From NCBI GenBank assembly GCA_015075165.1, contig JABTUY010000008.1:58331-122330 (forward strand): 64,000 nt of DNA, written 5' to 3'. This document shows, in pieces, positions 29,182 to 39,361 of the stretch (within the stretch, counting starts at the first letter, position 1; every line of letters starts with the position of its first letter). The notes beneath the pieces are model-generated. The model saw only the letters and a list, made by a program, of their open reading frames with translations, did no database searches and was not told the origin of the DNA. Source of the stretch: Ideonella sp. (GTDB taxonomy: Bacteria; Pseudomonadota; Gammaproteobacteria; Burkholderiales; Burkholderiaceae_C). A program made the translations under genes and the position numbers.

Positions 29182-29212
29182 GGTCGTGTCGTGTCGTGAA
29201 CTGCGGCGGCCG

Positions 29213-30274
29213 TCACCGCCAGCGCACGCGGTACTGCGCCAGCATCGTCGCCACCAGCACCGCGATCAGCGACACCGCGACGATCACGTCGGCGATGTAG
29301 GTCGGCACGTTGACGGCGCGACTCATGCTGTCGGCGCCGACCTGGATGCCGGCCACGAACACCGCCGCGGCCACCACGCCCAGCGGGTGCAGCGCCGCCA
29401 GCATCGCGATCACGATGCCGGCGTAGCCGTAGCCGGGCGACATGTCGAGCGTGACGTAGCCGGCGCGGCCGGCGACCTCGATCGCACCGGCTAAGCCGGC
29501 CAGCGCGCCCGACAGCAGCGCCACCTTCACCTGCACGCGCGTCACCGGCAGGCCGGCGAACGCCGCCGCGCGCGCGTTGGCGCCGACTGCGCGGATCTCG
29601 AAGCCGAGCGTGCTGCGCGCCAGCAGCACCCACAGCAGCAGCGCGGCGGCCAGCGCCCACAGCAGGCCACTGTGCACGCGGCTGCGCGGCACCAGCTTCG
29701 ACAGCTGCAGCGCGTCCTGGATCGCCACGCTCTGCGGCCAGCCCATCGCCAGGCTGTCTTTCATCGGCCCGTCGAGCATCGCGCCGACGAACAGCAGCAC
29801 GATGAAGTTGGCCAGCAACGTGGTCACCACCTCGTCGACACCGAGCCGCGCCTTGGCCAGCGCAGGCCCCAGCAGCAGCAGCGCGCCGGCCGCCATCGCC
29901 GCCAGCAGCATCAGCGGGAACAGCAGCCACGGCGTCAGCGCGAAGCCGGCACCGCCGTGCAGGCCGCCGACCGCCACCGCGGCCAGCGCGCCGGCGTAGA
30001 GCTGGCCCTCGCCGCCGATGTTGTACAGCCGCGCGCGAAACGCCACCGCCGCCGCCAGGCCGGTGAGGACCAGCGGCGTCGCGCGCGTCAGCGTCTCGGT
30101 CCAGGCGAAGCGCGAGCCGAAGCCGCCGTCGAGCAGCAGCGCGTAGGCGCGCCCCACCGGCGCGCCGGCCCAGGCCACCAGCAGCGAACTGACGACGAGT
30201 GTGGCCAGCACGGCGGCCACCGGCGCGCCGACCAGCAGCGCGCGCGGCACGACAGCGCGGCGCTCAAGCTGCAT
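29213..30274 (-). CDS. Nucleoside ABC transporter permease, first subunit (BPD_transp_2)
   Basis: Inner-membrane permease of 353 residues. AFRARLYNIGGEGQLYAGAL is the family hallmark; GVDEVVTTLLANFIVLL and GANARAAAFAGLPV follow, matching the NupP/YufP group. ATG 30274 (MQLERRAV) is chosen. It pairs with the second permease to form the channel of the BMP-type importer; the gap to the upstream ATPase gene is 35 bp. Confidence 0.9.
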   Translation of the reverse strand: MQLERRAVVPRALLVGAPVAAVLATLVVSSLLVAWAGAPVGRAYALLLDGGFGSRFAWTETLTRATPLVLTGLAAAVAFRARLYNIGGEGQLYAGALAAVAVGGLHGGAGFALTPWLLFPLMLLAAMAAGALLLLGPALAKARLGVDEVVTTLLANFIVLLFVGAMLDGPMKDSLAMGWPQSVAIQDALQLSKLVPRSRVHSGLLWALAAALLLWVLLARSTLGFEIRAVGANARAAAFAGLPVTRVQVKVALLSGALAGLAGAIEVAGRAGYVTLDMSPGYGYAGIVIAMLAALHPLGVVAAAVFVAGIQVGADSMSRAVNVPTYIADVIVAVSLIAVLVATMLAQYRVRWR

Positions 30275-30309
30275 GCGCGGGCTTTCGCGGCACGACGGCA
30301 CCGGCGCGT

Positions 30310-31968
30310 TCAAGCCGCATGTGCAACCTCCTGCGACGCCGGCTCGCCGGCCATCGCCAGCCCGATCGACGCCAGCGTCCACTCGGCCGCCGGCCGCGCC
30401 GTGCCGAGGCGGCCCTGGTGCATCACCGCGATGCGGTCGGCCAGCGCGAAGACCTCGTCGAGGTCTTCGCTGATCAGCAGCACCGCGCTGCCGCGCGCGC
30501 AGGCGTCGAGCAGCTGCTGGTGCACGTAGGCCAGCGCGCCGATGTCGAGCCCCCAGGTCGGCTGGTGCGCGACGATCAGCGGCGGCACCGCGCCGGCATC
30601 GGGGTCGCCCGCCAGCGCGCGGCCGAGGATCAGCTTCTGCATGTTGCCGCCCGACAGCGCGCGCGTGGTCGTCCACAGGCCGGCCGCTTCGGTGCCGCGC
30701 ACGTCGAAGCGCTCGACCAGCGCCTGCGCGTGCGCCTGCGCCTGCGCGCGGCGCACCGCGCCATGGCGTGCGAACGCCGGGCTCGCGTAGTGCTCGAGCA
30801 CGGCGTTCTCCCACAGCGGCAGGTCGCCGACCACGCCGACCGCCTGGCGGTCTTGCGGAATGCGCGCGACGGCCGCATCGACGAACGCGCGCGGCCGTGG
30901 CGGCAGCGTGCGGCCGGCGATCGTCAGCGTGCCGGTGTCGAGCGCGCGCAGGCCGCACAGCAGCTCGGCCAGCGCCTGCTGGCCGTTGCCGGCGACGCCG
31001 GCCACCGCCACCAGCTCGCCGGCGTGCAGCGTGAGGTCGACGCCGGCCAGCAGCGCCCGCGCGGCGTGACCGCGCACGGCCACGTCACCGCGCACGGTGG
31101 CGCCGCGCAGCTCGACCACCGGCGCGCCGCGCGCGTGCGCGCGCTTGGTCGGCGGCGCGACCGCGCGGCCGACCATCGCCTCGGCGAGCAGTGCCTTGTC
31201 GGCGCCGGCGGCCGGCAGTTCGGCCACCAGCCGGCCGCTGCGCAGCACCGCCACGCGGTGCGACACGCGCAGCACCTCGTCGAGCTTGTGGCTGATGAAG
31301 ATCACCGACAGCCCGGCGGCCACCAGCTGGCCGAGCGTGGCGAACAGCGATTCGCCCTCCTGCGGCGTCAGCACCGCGGTGGGCTCGTCGAGGATCAGGA
31401 TGCGCGCGCCGCGCACCAGCGCCTTCAGGATCTCGACGCGCTGGCGTTCGCCGACCGACAGCGCGCCCACGCGCGCATCGGGGTCGGCCTGCAGGCCGAA
31501 GCGCCGCGCCGCGTCGAGCAGCCGCGCGCGCGCGGCGGCGCGGCGCGAGAACGGCTGCCACAGCGGCTCGGTGCCGAGCATCACGTTGTCGAGCACCGAG
31601 AGGTTGTCGGCCAGCGTGAAGTGCTGGTGCACCATGCCGATGCCGGCGGCCAGCGCGGCTTTCGGCTGGCCCGGCGGCAGCGGCCGGCCGAAGACCTCGA
31701 TCGTGCCGGCGTCGGCCAGGTAGTGGCCGAACAGGATCGACACCAGCGTGCTCTTGCCGGCGCCGTTCTCGCCCAGCAGCGCCAGCACCTCGCCGCGCGC
31801 CAGCTCGAGCGAGATGGCGTCGTTGGCGACCAGCGTGCCGAAGCGCTTGGTGATGCCGGCCAGGCGCAGCGCCGGGTCCGCCGCGCGCTGCGCAGCCGCC
31901 GTCGCAAGCGGCGCCGTTCCCGTTACGGGTAGCGCCGTGGCCGTCGTCGGCGGCGCCGCGGCCGTCAC
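30310..31968 (-). CDS. Nucleoside ABC transporter ATP-binding protein (two fused ATPase domains)
   Basis: A 552-residue double ATPase of the sugar/nucleoside class (NupO-like). First domain: Walker A GENGAGKST, Q-loop MVHQHFTLADNLSV, signature LSVGERQRVE, Walker B ILILDEPTAVLTP. Second domain: a degenerate Walker A GVAGNGQQAL and signature ALSGGNMQKLILGRALAG with AHQPTWGLD in place of the usual Walker B. This asymmetry is normal for the family. The Ala/Thr-rich first 30 residues are not conserved, so the true start may be further in. Confidence 0.9.
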   Translation of the reverse strand: MTAAAPPTTATALPVTGTAPLATAAAQRAADPALRLAGITKRFGTLVANDAISLELARGEVLALLGENGAGKSTLVSILFGHYLADAGTIEVFGRPLPPGQPKAALAAGIGMVHQHFTLADNLSVLDNVMLGTEPLWQPFSRRAAARARLLDAARRFGLQADPDARVGALSVGERQRVEILKALVRGARILILDEPTAVLTPQEGESLFATLGQLVAAGLSVIFISHKLDEVLRVSHRVAVLRSGRLVAELPAAGADKALLAEAMVGRAVAPPTKRAHARGAPVVELRGATVRGDVAVRGHAARALLAGVDLTLHAGELVAVAGVAGNGQQALAELLCGLRALDTGTLTIAGRTLPPRPRAFVDAAVARIPQDRQAVGVVGDLPLWENAVLEHYASPAFARHGAVRRAQAQAHAQALVERFDVRGTEAAGLWTTTRALSGGNMQKLILGRALAGDPDAGAVPPLIVAHQPTWGLDIGALAYVHQQLLDACARGSAVLLISEDLDEVFALADRIAVMHQGRLGTARPAAEWTLASIGLAMAGEPASQEVAHAA

Positions 31969-31990
31969 GGGCGGCGCCTTGTGCGCAACG

Positions 31991-32986
31991 TCACTTGGCG
32001 CTGGGCTTGGGCTGGGCGTCGTCGACCTTGACCGCGAACTTGCCGTCGCGGATCGCCTGCTCCTTGGCCTTGACCTTGGCCATCAGGTCGGCCGGCACCT
32101 TGCTCTGGAAGGTGCCCAGCGGCGCCAGCTCGGAGCCCTTGTGCTTCATCGTCGAGTAGACGCCGTAGTCGTCGGCCTTGAACTTGCCGGCCTTGACCTC
32201 CTTGATGGCCAGGTCGATCGTCGGCTCCATGTTCCACAGCGCCGAGGCGACCACGGTGTCGGGGTATTGGGCCTGCGTGTCGATCACGTTGCCGATGGCC
32301 AGCACCTTGCGCTCCTTGGCGGCGTCGCTGACGCCGAAGCGCTCGGCGTACATCACGTCGGCGCCCTTGTCGATCATCGCGAAGGCGGCCTCCTTGGCCT
32401 TGGGCGGGTCGAACCAGCTGTTGATGAAGCTGACCATGAACTCGGTCTTCGGGTTCACCTCGCGCGCGCCGGCCATGAAGGCATTCATCAGCCGGTTCAC
32501 CTCGGGGATCGGGAAGCCGCCGACCATGCCGATCTTGTGGCTCTTGCTCATGCCGGCGGCGATCATGCCGGTGAGGTAGGCCGGCTCCTGGATGTAGTTG
32601 TCGAACACGCCGAAATTGGGCGCCTGCGGCTTGCCCGAGCTGCCGAGCAGGAACGCTGTCTTCGGGTAGTCCTTGGCCACCTTGCGCGCCGCTGCCTCGA
32701 CCGCGAACGCCTCGCCGACGATCAGCTGGTGGCCCTTTTCTGCGTAGCTGCGCATCACGCGCTCGTAGTCGGCGTTGCTGACGTTCTCGCTGAACACGTA
32801 CTCGATCTCGCCGCGCGCCACCGCGGCCTTCAGCGCCTTGTCGATGCGGCTGACCCACTGCTGCTCGACCGGCACGGTGTAGATCGCGGCCACTTTCAGC
32901 TTGGCCTGCGCGAACGCAGGTCCGGCCACGGTGGCGAGCGCAACGGCGGCAGCCGCGAGCACGGTTGCACGACGATGGATGGGCAT
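31991..32986 (-). CDS. BMP family nucleoside-binding protein of an ABC importer
   Basis: Periplasmic substrate-binding protein, 331 residues, PnrA/BMP family (purine or general nucleoside binding). Signal peptide at residues 1-27, ending GPAFAQA. Landmarks include YTVPVEQQWVSRIDKAL, the YVFSENVSNADYERVM segment, GMVGGFPIPEVNRLMNAF and FINSWFDPPKAKEAA. ATG 32986 has a near-perfect GGAGGAT about 5 bases upstream, the best ribosome-binding site in this operon, in keeping with the high amounts needed for a binding protein. It is the first gene of the eight-gene minus-strand unit that runs to codA. Confidence 0.92.
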   Translation of the reverse strand: MPIHRRATVLAAAAVALATVAGPAFAQAKLKVAAIYTVPVEQQWVSRIDKALKAAVARGEIEYVFSENVSNADYERVMRSYAEKGHQLIVGEAFAVEAAARKVAKDYPKTAFLLGSSGKPQAPNFGVFDNYIQEPAYLTGMIAAGMSKSHKIGMVGGFPIPEVNRLMNAFMAGAREVNPKTEFMVSFINSWFDPPKAKEAAFAMIDKGADVMYAERFGVSDAAKERKVLAIGNVIDTQAQYPDTVVASALWNMEPTIDLAIKEVKAGKFKADDYGVYSTMKHKGSELAPLGTFQSKVPADLMAKVKAKEQAIRDGKFAVKVDDAQPKPSAK

Positions 32987-33312
32987 GGAAATCCTCCGGT
33001 GGTAGGGTTCGGGGCCGCGACAGCCGGCGTCGCGCGCATCCACCGCTCGCGGCGCGCCGCTGCCAGAATCGGAAAACCGCAGCGATTGTCGGGGTGCGCC
33101 GGCCGCCGTCAATCAGGGCTGCTCTCGACAACGTGCAAGGAGTTTCGCTCCAGTGCGGCGAGCTGTTCGCGCGCAAACACGCCGATTCGCGATCAGCGCC
33201 CGCGCCATTGGGTCTACCCTATGCTGAGTGCCGGAGTCGCGGCGCTTTGCGTGCACCGTCGCTGCGAAGCGCGAACCGCGGAGCGAGTTGCGTACAGGGT
33301 GAACCAGTGAGC
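32987..33312. promoter_or_regulatory. Divergent control region between the importer/URC arm and the cdd arm
   Basis: 326 bp with no gene. It must hold promoters for both arms. I see a stem-loop candidate, GCGCTTTGC with GCGAAGCGC (about 33241-33280), and a loose promoter-like stretch (TTGGGT then CTATGC, about 33208-33230), but no convincing pair of -35/-10 boxes and no regulator gene. A shared operator here is plausible but not demonstrated. Confidence 0.45.
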
Positions 33313-33822
33313 ATGCCGCCCCCGACCGAAGCTGACCTCGACCGCCTGCTGCAGGCGGCGCGGGCCGCGCGCGGCCATGCGTACGCACCGTACTCGCGCT
33401 TCGCCGTCGGCGCCGCGCTGCTCGACGAACACGGCCGCGTGCACGCCGGCTGCAACGTGGAGAACGCGGCCTACCCGCAGAGTCTGTGCGCCGAGGCAGT
33501 GGCCCTCGGTGTGCTGGTGGCCGGCGGCGGCACACGGGTGCGCGCCGCGGTGGTGGTGGGCGTTGCGGCGCAGCCGGTCACCCCGTGCGGCGGCTGCCGC
33601 CAGAAGCTGCGCGAGTTCGCCGCCGACGACTGCCTGGTCTGGTCGGCCGATGACCGCGGCTGGCGCGCGCGCCATACGCTGGGCGCGCTGCTGCCGGCCG
33701 GCTTCGGGCCGGATCACTTGGCGCGTGATACGAGCGGCACCGGCGCCGGCACCCCAGTCGGCACCGCGGCTGGCACCGCAGCCGCCGCCCCAGCCGCCCC
33801 TGCATCCGGCACGCTGCGATGA
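33313..33822 (+). CDS. cdd: Cytidine deaminase
   Basis: Deaminates cytidine and deoxycytidine to uridine and deoxyuridine. 169 residues, of which about 1-130 are the tetrameric-type Cdd domain: YSRFAVGAALLDEHG, GCNVENAAYPQSLCAEAVAL (zinc Cys and catalytic Glu) and TPCGGCRQKLREF (two zinc Cys). The last 35 residues are a Gly/Thr/Ala-rich tail without known role. ATG 33313 is used; GTG 33307 is in frame. It overlaps the next gene by 4 bp and opens the plus-strand nucleoside arm. Confidence 0.93.
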   Translation: MPPPTEADLDRLLQAARAARGHAYAPYSRFAVGAALLDEHGRVHAGCNVENAAYPQSLCAEAVALGVLVAGGGTRVRAAVVVGVAAQPVTPCGGCRQKLREFAADDCLVWSADDRGWRARHTLGALLPAGFGPDHLARDTSGTGAGTPVGTAAGTAAAAPAAPASGTLR

Positions 33823-34652
33823 CGACCGAGCGCAACGCCTTCGACGCCGCGGTGGCCGCCAGCGCCGAGCGCGTGCGTGCCAGCGGCCGGCAGCCGCGCA
33901 TCGCGGTGCTGCTCGGTTCGGGCTGGCACGGCTTCGTGGCGCGCGTGCGAGAGCCGCTGGTGCTGCGCTATGCCGAGCTGCCGGCGTTCCCTGCCATCGG
34001 TGTCGAGGGCCACACTGGCGAGCTGGTGCTCGGGCGCATCGGCGCACACCAGGTCGCGGTGCTGGGCGGCCGCCAGCACACCTACGAGCACGGCCACGCG
34101 GCGGTGATGGGCGGCGCCATCGCCACGCTGGCGGCGTGCGGCGTGGCGGTGCTGGTGCAGACCAACGCCGCCGGCAGCCTCGACACGGCGCTGCGCCCGG
34201 GCGCGCTGATGCTGCTCAACGACCACCTGAACATCGTGCAAGCGTCGCCGCTGGTCGGGGAGTGTGGGACCGAGCGCTTCGTCGACCTGCGCGACGCGTA
34301 CGACCCGATGCTGCGCGCGCAGGCCCATGCCGCTGCACGGCGCGCCGGGGCGGCACTGCACGACGGCGTGTACGCGTGGGTGCTCGGGCCGCAGTTCGAG
34401 ACGCCGGCCGAGATCCGCATGCTGCGCCAGCTCGGCGCGCACGCGGTGGGCATGAGCACGGTGCCCGAAACCATCCTCGCGCGCCGCCACGGCCTGCGCG
34501 TGCTCGCGCTGTCGATGATCACCAACATGGGCTGCGGCCTCGACGCCGAGGCGGCGCTGAGCCATGCGCAGACGCTGGCCGCGGCACGCGCGGCCGCGGC
34601 GCAAACGGTGCCGCTGCTCGAGGCGGTGGTGGCCGCGCTGGAGTTGACATGA
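33819..34652 (+). CDS. Purine nucleoside phosphorylase (PNP/MTAP family)
   Basis: Phosphorolysis of purine (deoxy)nucleosides to base plus (deoxy)ribose 1-phosphate. 277 residues of the trimeric class: VLLGSGWHGF (phosphate loop), GRQHTYEHG, QTNAAGSL, and GPQFETPAEIRMLRQLGA with GMSTVPE, the ribose and base contacts. It overlaps cdd and deoC by 4 bp each, so the three are translated together. A punA/xapA-type specificity (guanosine, inosine, possibly xanthosine) is likely but not resolved. Confidence 0.9.
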   Translation: MTTERNAFDAAVAASAERVRASGRQPRIAVLLGSGWHGFVARVREPLVLRYAELPAFPAIGVEGHTGELVLGRIGAHQVAVLGGRQHTYEHGHAAVMGGAIATLAACGVAVLVQTNAAGSLDTALRPGALMLLNDHLNIVQASPLVGECGTERFVDLRDAYDPMLRAQAHAAARRAGAALHDGVYAWVLGPQFETPAEIRMLRQLGAHAVGMSTVPETILARRHGLRVLALSMITNMGCGLDAEAALSHAQTLAAARAAAAQTVPLLEAVVAALELT

Positions 34653-35446
34653 ACACGTCTTCGGAACCCGCGCACCACGTGACCGCGGCCGCCGACGCCG
34701 CACGCGCCGCGCTCGCCTGCCTCGACCTGACCAGCTTGAACGAGCGCGACAACGAAAACACGGTGGCCGCGCTGTGTGCGCGTGCCAATGCACTGCCCGG
34801 CCGCTGGGGTGGACTGCGGGTGGCGGCGGTGTGCGTATGGCCGCGCTTCGCGCGCGCGGCGCGACGCGAACTCGATGGCGCGGTGAAGGTCGCCGCGGTG
34901 GCGAGCTTTCCGCACGGCGGCACCGACATCGCCGCCGCGCTGCGCGACGTCGACGCCATCGCGCACGCCGGCGCGCACGAGGTCGACGTGGTCCTGCCGT
35001 ATCGCGCGCTGCTGGCGGGCGACGATGCGGCGGCCGCGGCGCTGCTGCGCGCGGTGCGCCACGCCTGCCAGGGTCTGACGCTGAAGGTGATCCTCGAAAC
35101 CGGCGAGCTGCGCGAGCCGGCAGCGATCGAACGCGCGGCGCGGCTGGCGCTGGCCGAAGGCGCCGATTTCCTGAAGACCAGCACCGGCAAGACAGCCATC
35201 GGCGCGACGCTGCCGGCCGCGCGCGCGATGCTGCGCGCGATTGCCGGCGATGCGCGCGCCACGGCACACGTCGGCTTCAAGGCCGCGGGCGGCATCCGCC
35301 GCCTTGCCGACGCGCTGCCGTACCTCGACGCCGTGCGCGGCACGCTCGGCGCCGACGCGCTGACGCCGGTGCGCCTTCGCCTCGGCGCCAGCGCGTTGCT
35401 CGACGACATCGAATCGGTGCTGCGTGAGGCGCAGGCGACGCGGTAG
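34649..35446 (+). CDS. deoC: Deoxyribose-phosphate aldolase
   Basis: Splits 2-deoxyribose 5-phosphate into acetaldehyde and glyceraldehyde 3-phosphate. 265 residues. ADFLKTSTGKT contains the Schiff-base Lys; VGFKAAGGIR the second catalytic Lys; HEVDVVLPY the conserved Asp. It lets the cell use the deoxyribose released by DeoA and the purine phosphorylase. No phosphopentomutase (deoB) gene is present in this window; that step must be encoded elsewhere. ATG 34649 overlaps the preceding stop. Confidence 0.95.
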   Translation: MNTSSEPAHHVTAAADAARAALACLDLTSLNERDNENTVAALCARANALPGRWGGLRVAAVCVWPRFARAARRELDGAVKVAAVASFPHGGTDIAAALRDVDAIAHAGAHEVDVVLPYRALLAGDDAAAAALLRAVRHACQGLTLKVILETGELREPAAIERAARLALAEGADFLKTSTGKTAIGATLPAARAMLRAIAGDARATAHVGFKAAGGIRRLADALPYLDAVRGTLGADALTPVRLRLGASALLDDIESVLREAQATR

Positions 35447-35531
35447 CGCGAGCATTGATGTGGTCCTCCCCGACACCCCTTCTGCGCCCCTTCTGCCTGC
35501 ACAGACGCGGCCGCTCGTGAATGCTCCTGCG

Positions 35532-36866
35532 ATGCGCGCACAGGAGATCATCGGCGCCAAGCGCGACGGGGCGGCGCTGAGCGAGCCGCAGATCGACGCC
35601 TTCGTGCGCGGCCTGGTCGCGCGCGAGCCGCAAGCGCGCTGGAGCGAGGGCCAGGTGGCGGCGCTGACGATGGCGGTGTGCCTCAACGGCATGACGCGCG
35701 CCGAGACCGTGGCGCTGACGCGCGCGATGACCGCCTCGGGCACGGTGCTCGACTGGTCGCGCGAGCGCTTCGCCGGCCCGCTGCTCGACAAGCACTCCAC
35801 CGGCGGTGTCGGCGACAAGGTGAGCCTGGTGCTGGCGCCACTGGTGGCCGCCTGCGGCGGCGTGGTGCCGATGGTGTCGGGCCGCGGCCTCGGCCACACC
35901 GGCGGCACGCTCGACAAGCTGGCTGCGCTGCCGGGCTACACCACGGTGCCGTCGCACGGCGCGCTGCGGCGCGTGCTGCGCGAGGCCGGTTGCGCGATCG
36001 TCGGCGCCAGTGCGCGCATCGCGCCGGCCGACCGGCGGCTGTACGCGATCCGCGACGCCACCGGCACGGTGGAATCGCTGGCGCTGATCACCGCCAGCAT
36101 CCTGTCGAAGAAGCTCGCCGCCGGCCTGCAGGCGCTGCTGCTCGACGTGAAGGTGGGCAACGGCGCGTTCTGCACCACCGAGGCCGACGCGCACGCGCTG
36201 GCCGCGAGCCTGGTCGCGGTGGCGCGCGAGGCCGGCCTGTCGACGCGCGCGCTGCTCACCGACATGGATGCGGTGCTCGGCACCACGGTGGGCAACGCGC
36301 TCGAGCTGCGCGAGGCGCTCGACCTGCTGCATGGCCGCACGCGCGATGCGCGGTTGTGGGCCCTGACGCTGGCACTGGCCGCGCAGATGCTGCTGCAAGG
36401 CGGCCTGGTGCGCGACGAGGCCGAGGGCGAGCGGCGCGCGCAGGCCGCGCTCGACAGCGGCGCGGCGGCCGAGCGCTTCGCGCGCATGGTGGCCGCGCTC
36501 GGCGGACCGCACGGTGAACGGCTCGACGCCGTGCTGCCGGCGGCGCCGCTGCAACGCGCGCTGCCGGCACCGCGCGACGGCATCGTCGGCGCGATGGACA
36601 CGCGGGCGATCGGCCTGGCGGTGGTGGCGCTCGGCGGCGGCCGCGCGCGCGCCGACGCTGCGATCGACCCCGCGGTGGGCCTGAGCGCGGTGCGCGGGCG
36701 CGGCGTCGCAGTGATGCGCGGCGAGCCGCTGGCAATCGTGCACGCGCGCGACGCCGCTGCCGCTGACGCCGCCTGCGCCGCGCTGCGGCGCGCGATCACG
36801 GTGGTCGACCCGGGCGATGCCGCTGCGCCCGCGCCGGCGCTGATCCGCGCGCGCATCGTCGACTGA
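35532..36866 (+). CDS. deoA: Thymidine phosphorylase
   Basis: Phosphorolysis of thymidine and deoxyuridine to base and deoxyribose 1-phosphate. 444 residues, close to E. coli DeoA (440). KHSTGGVGDK (phosphate binding), GRGLGHTGGTLDKL and KLAAGLQALLLDVKVGNGAF are the family signatures. ATG 35532 (MRAQEIIGAK) is chosen by family N-terminus; GTG 35517 is also in frame. It ends the plus-strand nucleoside arm; a long palindrome follows directly. Confidence 0.95.
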   Translation: MRAQEIIGAKRDGAALSEPQIDAFVRGLVAREPQARWSEGQVAALTMAVCLNGMTRAETVALTRAMTASGTVLDWSRERFAGPLLDKHSTGGVGDKVSLVLAPLVAACGGVVPMVSGRGLGHTGGTLDKLAALPGYTTVPSHGALRRVLREAGCAIVGASARIAPADRRLYAIRDATGTVESLALITASILSKKLAAGLQALLLDVKVGNGAFCTTEADAHALAASLVAVAREAGLSTRALLTDMDAVLGTTVGNALELREALDLLHGRTRDARLWALTLALAAQMLLQGGLVRDEAEGERRAQAALDSGAAAERFARMVAALGGPHGERLDAVLPAAPLQRALPAPRDGIVGAMDTRAIGLAVVALGGGRARADAAIDPAVGLSAVRGRGVAVMRGEPLAIVHARDAAAADAACAALRRAITVVDPGDAAAPAPALIRARIVD

Positions 36867-37027
36867 AGAAGCTGTGAACGAATCGCCCACACCCGCTCGT
36901 CACGCCAGGAGGCGCCCGCTCGTCGTTGCAAATGCTCGCCATATCACGCGATATGGCTGCGCTTTGCGCCTGGATCGGGCGCCTCCTGGCGCGCCGCTCG
37001 GGCGCGGCCAATTCATTCACAGCTTCT
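36867..37027. repeat. 161-bp nested palindrome between deoA and purB
   Basis: Three sets of perfect inverted repeats share one centre: AGAAGCTGTGAA (36867-36878) with TTCACAGCTTCT (37016-37027); CGCCAGGAGGCGCCC (36903-36917) with GGGCGCCTCCTGGCG (36977-36991); and GCCATATC (36938-36945) with GATATGGC (36950-36957). GCAAA/TTTGC pairs in between as well. It could fold into one long hairpin on either strand. The 12-bp ends look like terminal inverted repeats, so a MITE-like element is possible; I see no clear target-site duplication. Confidence 0.85.
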
Positions 37028-37029
37028 GA

Positions 37030-38466
<1,437 letters not shown>

Positions 38467-38488
38467 CGGGCGGCAGACCGCGCGCGCG

Positions 38489-39349
38489 ATGGCGACGCCC
38501 ACCTTCACCGACCAGCTGCTGGCCACCGAGCGCGCGCACGAGTCGCTGCTGTGCGTGGGCCTCGACCCCGAGCCGGCCAAGTTCCCCGGCGCGTGGCAGC
38601 ACGACGCGGCGCGCATCTTCGACTTCTGCGCCACCATCGTCGACGCCACGCGCGACCTGGTGATCGCGTTCAAGCCGCAGATCGCCCACTTCGCGGCGCA
38701 TCGCGCCGAAGACCAGCTCGAGCGGCTGATGGCGCACATCCGCAAGGTGGCACCCGACGTGCCGGTGATCCTCGACGCCAAGCGCGGCGACATCGGCTCC
38801 ACCGCCGAGCAGTACGCGCGCGAGGCGTTCGAGCGCTACGGTGCCGATGCGGTCACGCTGTCGCCGTTTCTCGGCTACGACTCGATCGAGCCGTACATGA
38901 AGTACGACGGCAAGGGCCTGATCCTGCTGTGCCGCACGTCGAACCTGGGCGGCGCCGACCTGCAGGCGCAGCGCCTGGCCGGCGGCGAGCTGCTGTACGA
39001 GCGCATCGCGAAGCTGGCGCAGGGCGAGTGGAACCACAACGGCCAGCTCGGCCTGGTGGTGGGCGCCACCTGGCCGGCCGAGATCGCGCGCGTGCGCGCG
39101 CTGGCGCCGACGCTGCCGCTGCTGATCCCCGGCGTCGGCGCGCAGGGCGGCGACGCCGAGGCCACGGTGCACGCCGGCTGGCGCAGCGAGCACGGGCGCA
39201 CGACCGCGCCGATCATCGTCAACAGCTCGCGCGCGGTGCTGTACGCCAGCCGCGGCAACGAGTTCGCCGCCGACGCGCGCCGCGTGGCCGACGAGACGCG
39301 CACGCTGCTCAACGCCGCGCGGCGGCTGCGGGCGTCGAGCGGGGCCTGA
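38489..39349 (+). CDS. pyrF: Orotidine 5'-phosphate decarboxylase (type 2)
   Basis: Last step of UMP synthesis. 286 residues, the long type-2 form found in mycobacteria, Myxococcus and Burkholderiales. [15 protein letters not shown] carries the catalytic Asp-Lys-Asp array; [11 protein letters not shown] near the start and [14 protein letters not shown] near residue 215 (phosphate loop) are in place. It sits 22 bp after purB. It complements the salvage enzymes (upp, cdd) encoded upstream. Confidence 0.95.
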   Translation: MATPTFTDQLLATERAHESLLCVGLDPEPAKFPGAWQHDAARIFDFCATIVDATRDLVIAFKPQIAHFAAHRAEDQLERLMAHIRKVAPDVPVILDAKRGDIGSTAEQYAREAFERYGADAVTLSPFLGYDSIEPYMKYDGKGLILLCRTSNLGGADLQAQRLAGGELLYERIAKLAQGEWNHNGQLGLVVGATWPAEIARVRALAPTLPLLIPGVGAQGGDAEATVHAGWRSEHGRTTAPIIVNSSRAVLYASRGNEFAADARRVADETRTLLNAARRLRASSGA

Positions 39350-39361
39350 ACCCACCCGCAC

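Noticed and set aside
33241..33312. Transcription start and operator sites for the cdd arm.
   Set aside because: No pair of promoter boxes with acceptable spacing could be chosen, so only the region as a whole is listed.
36867..37027. Complete insertion sequence.
   Set aside because: No transposase frame fits inside the 161 bp; at most a MITE-like remnant.
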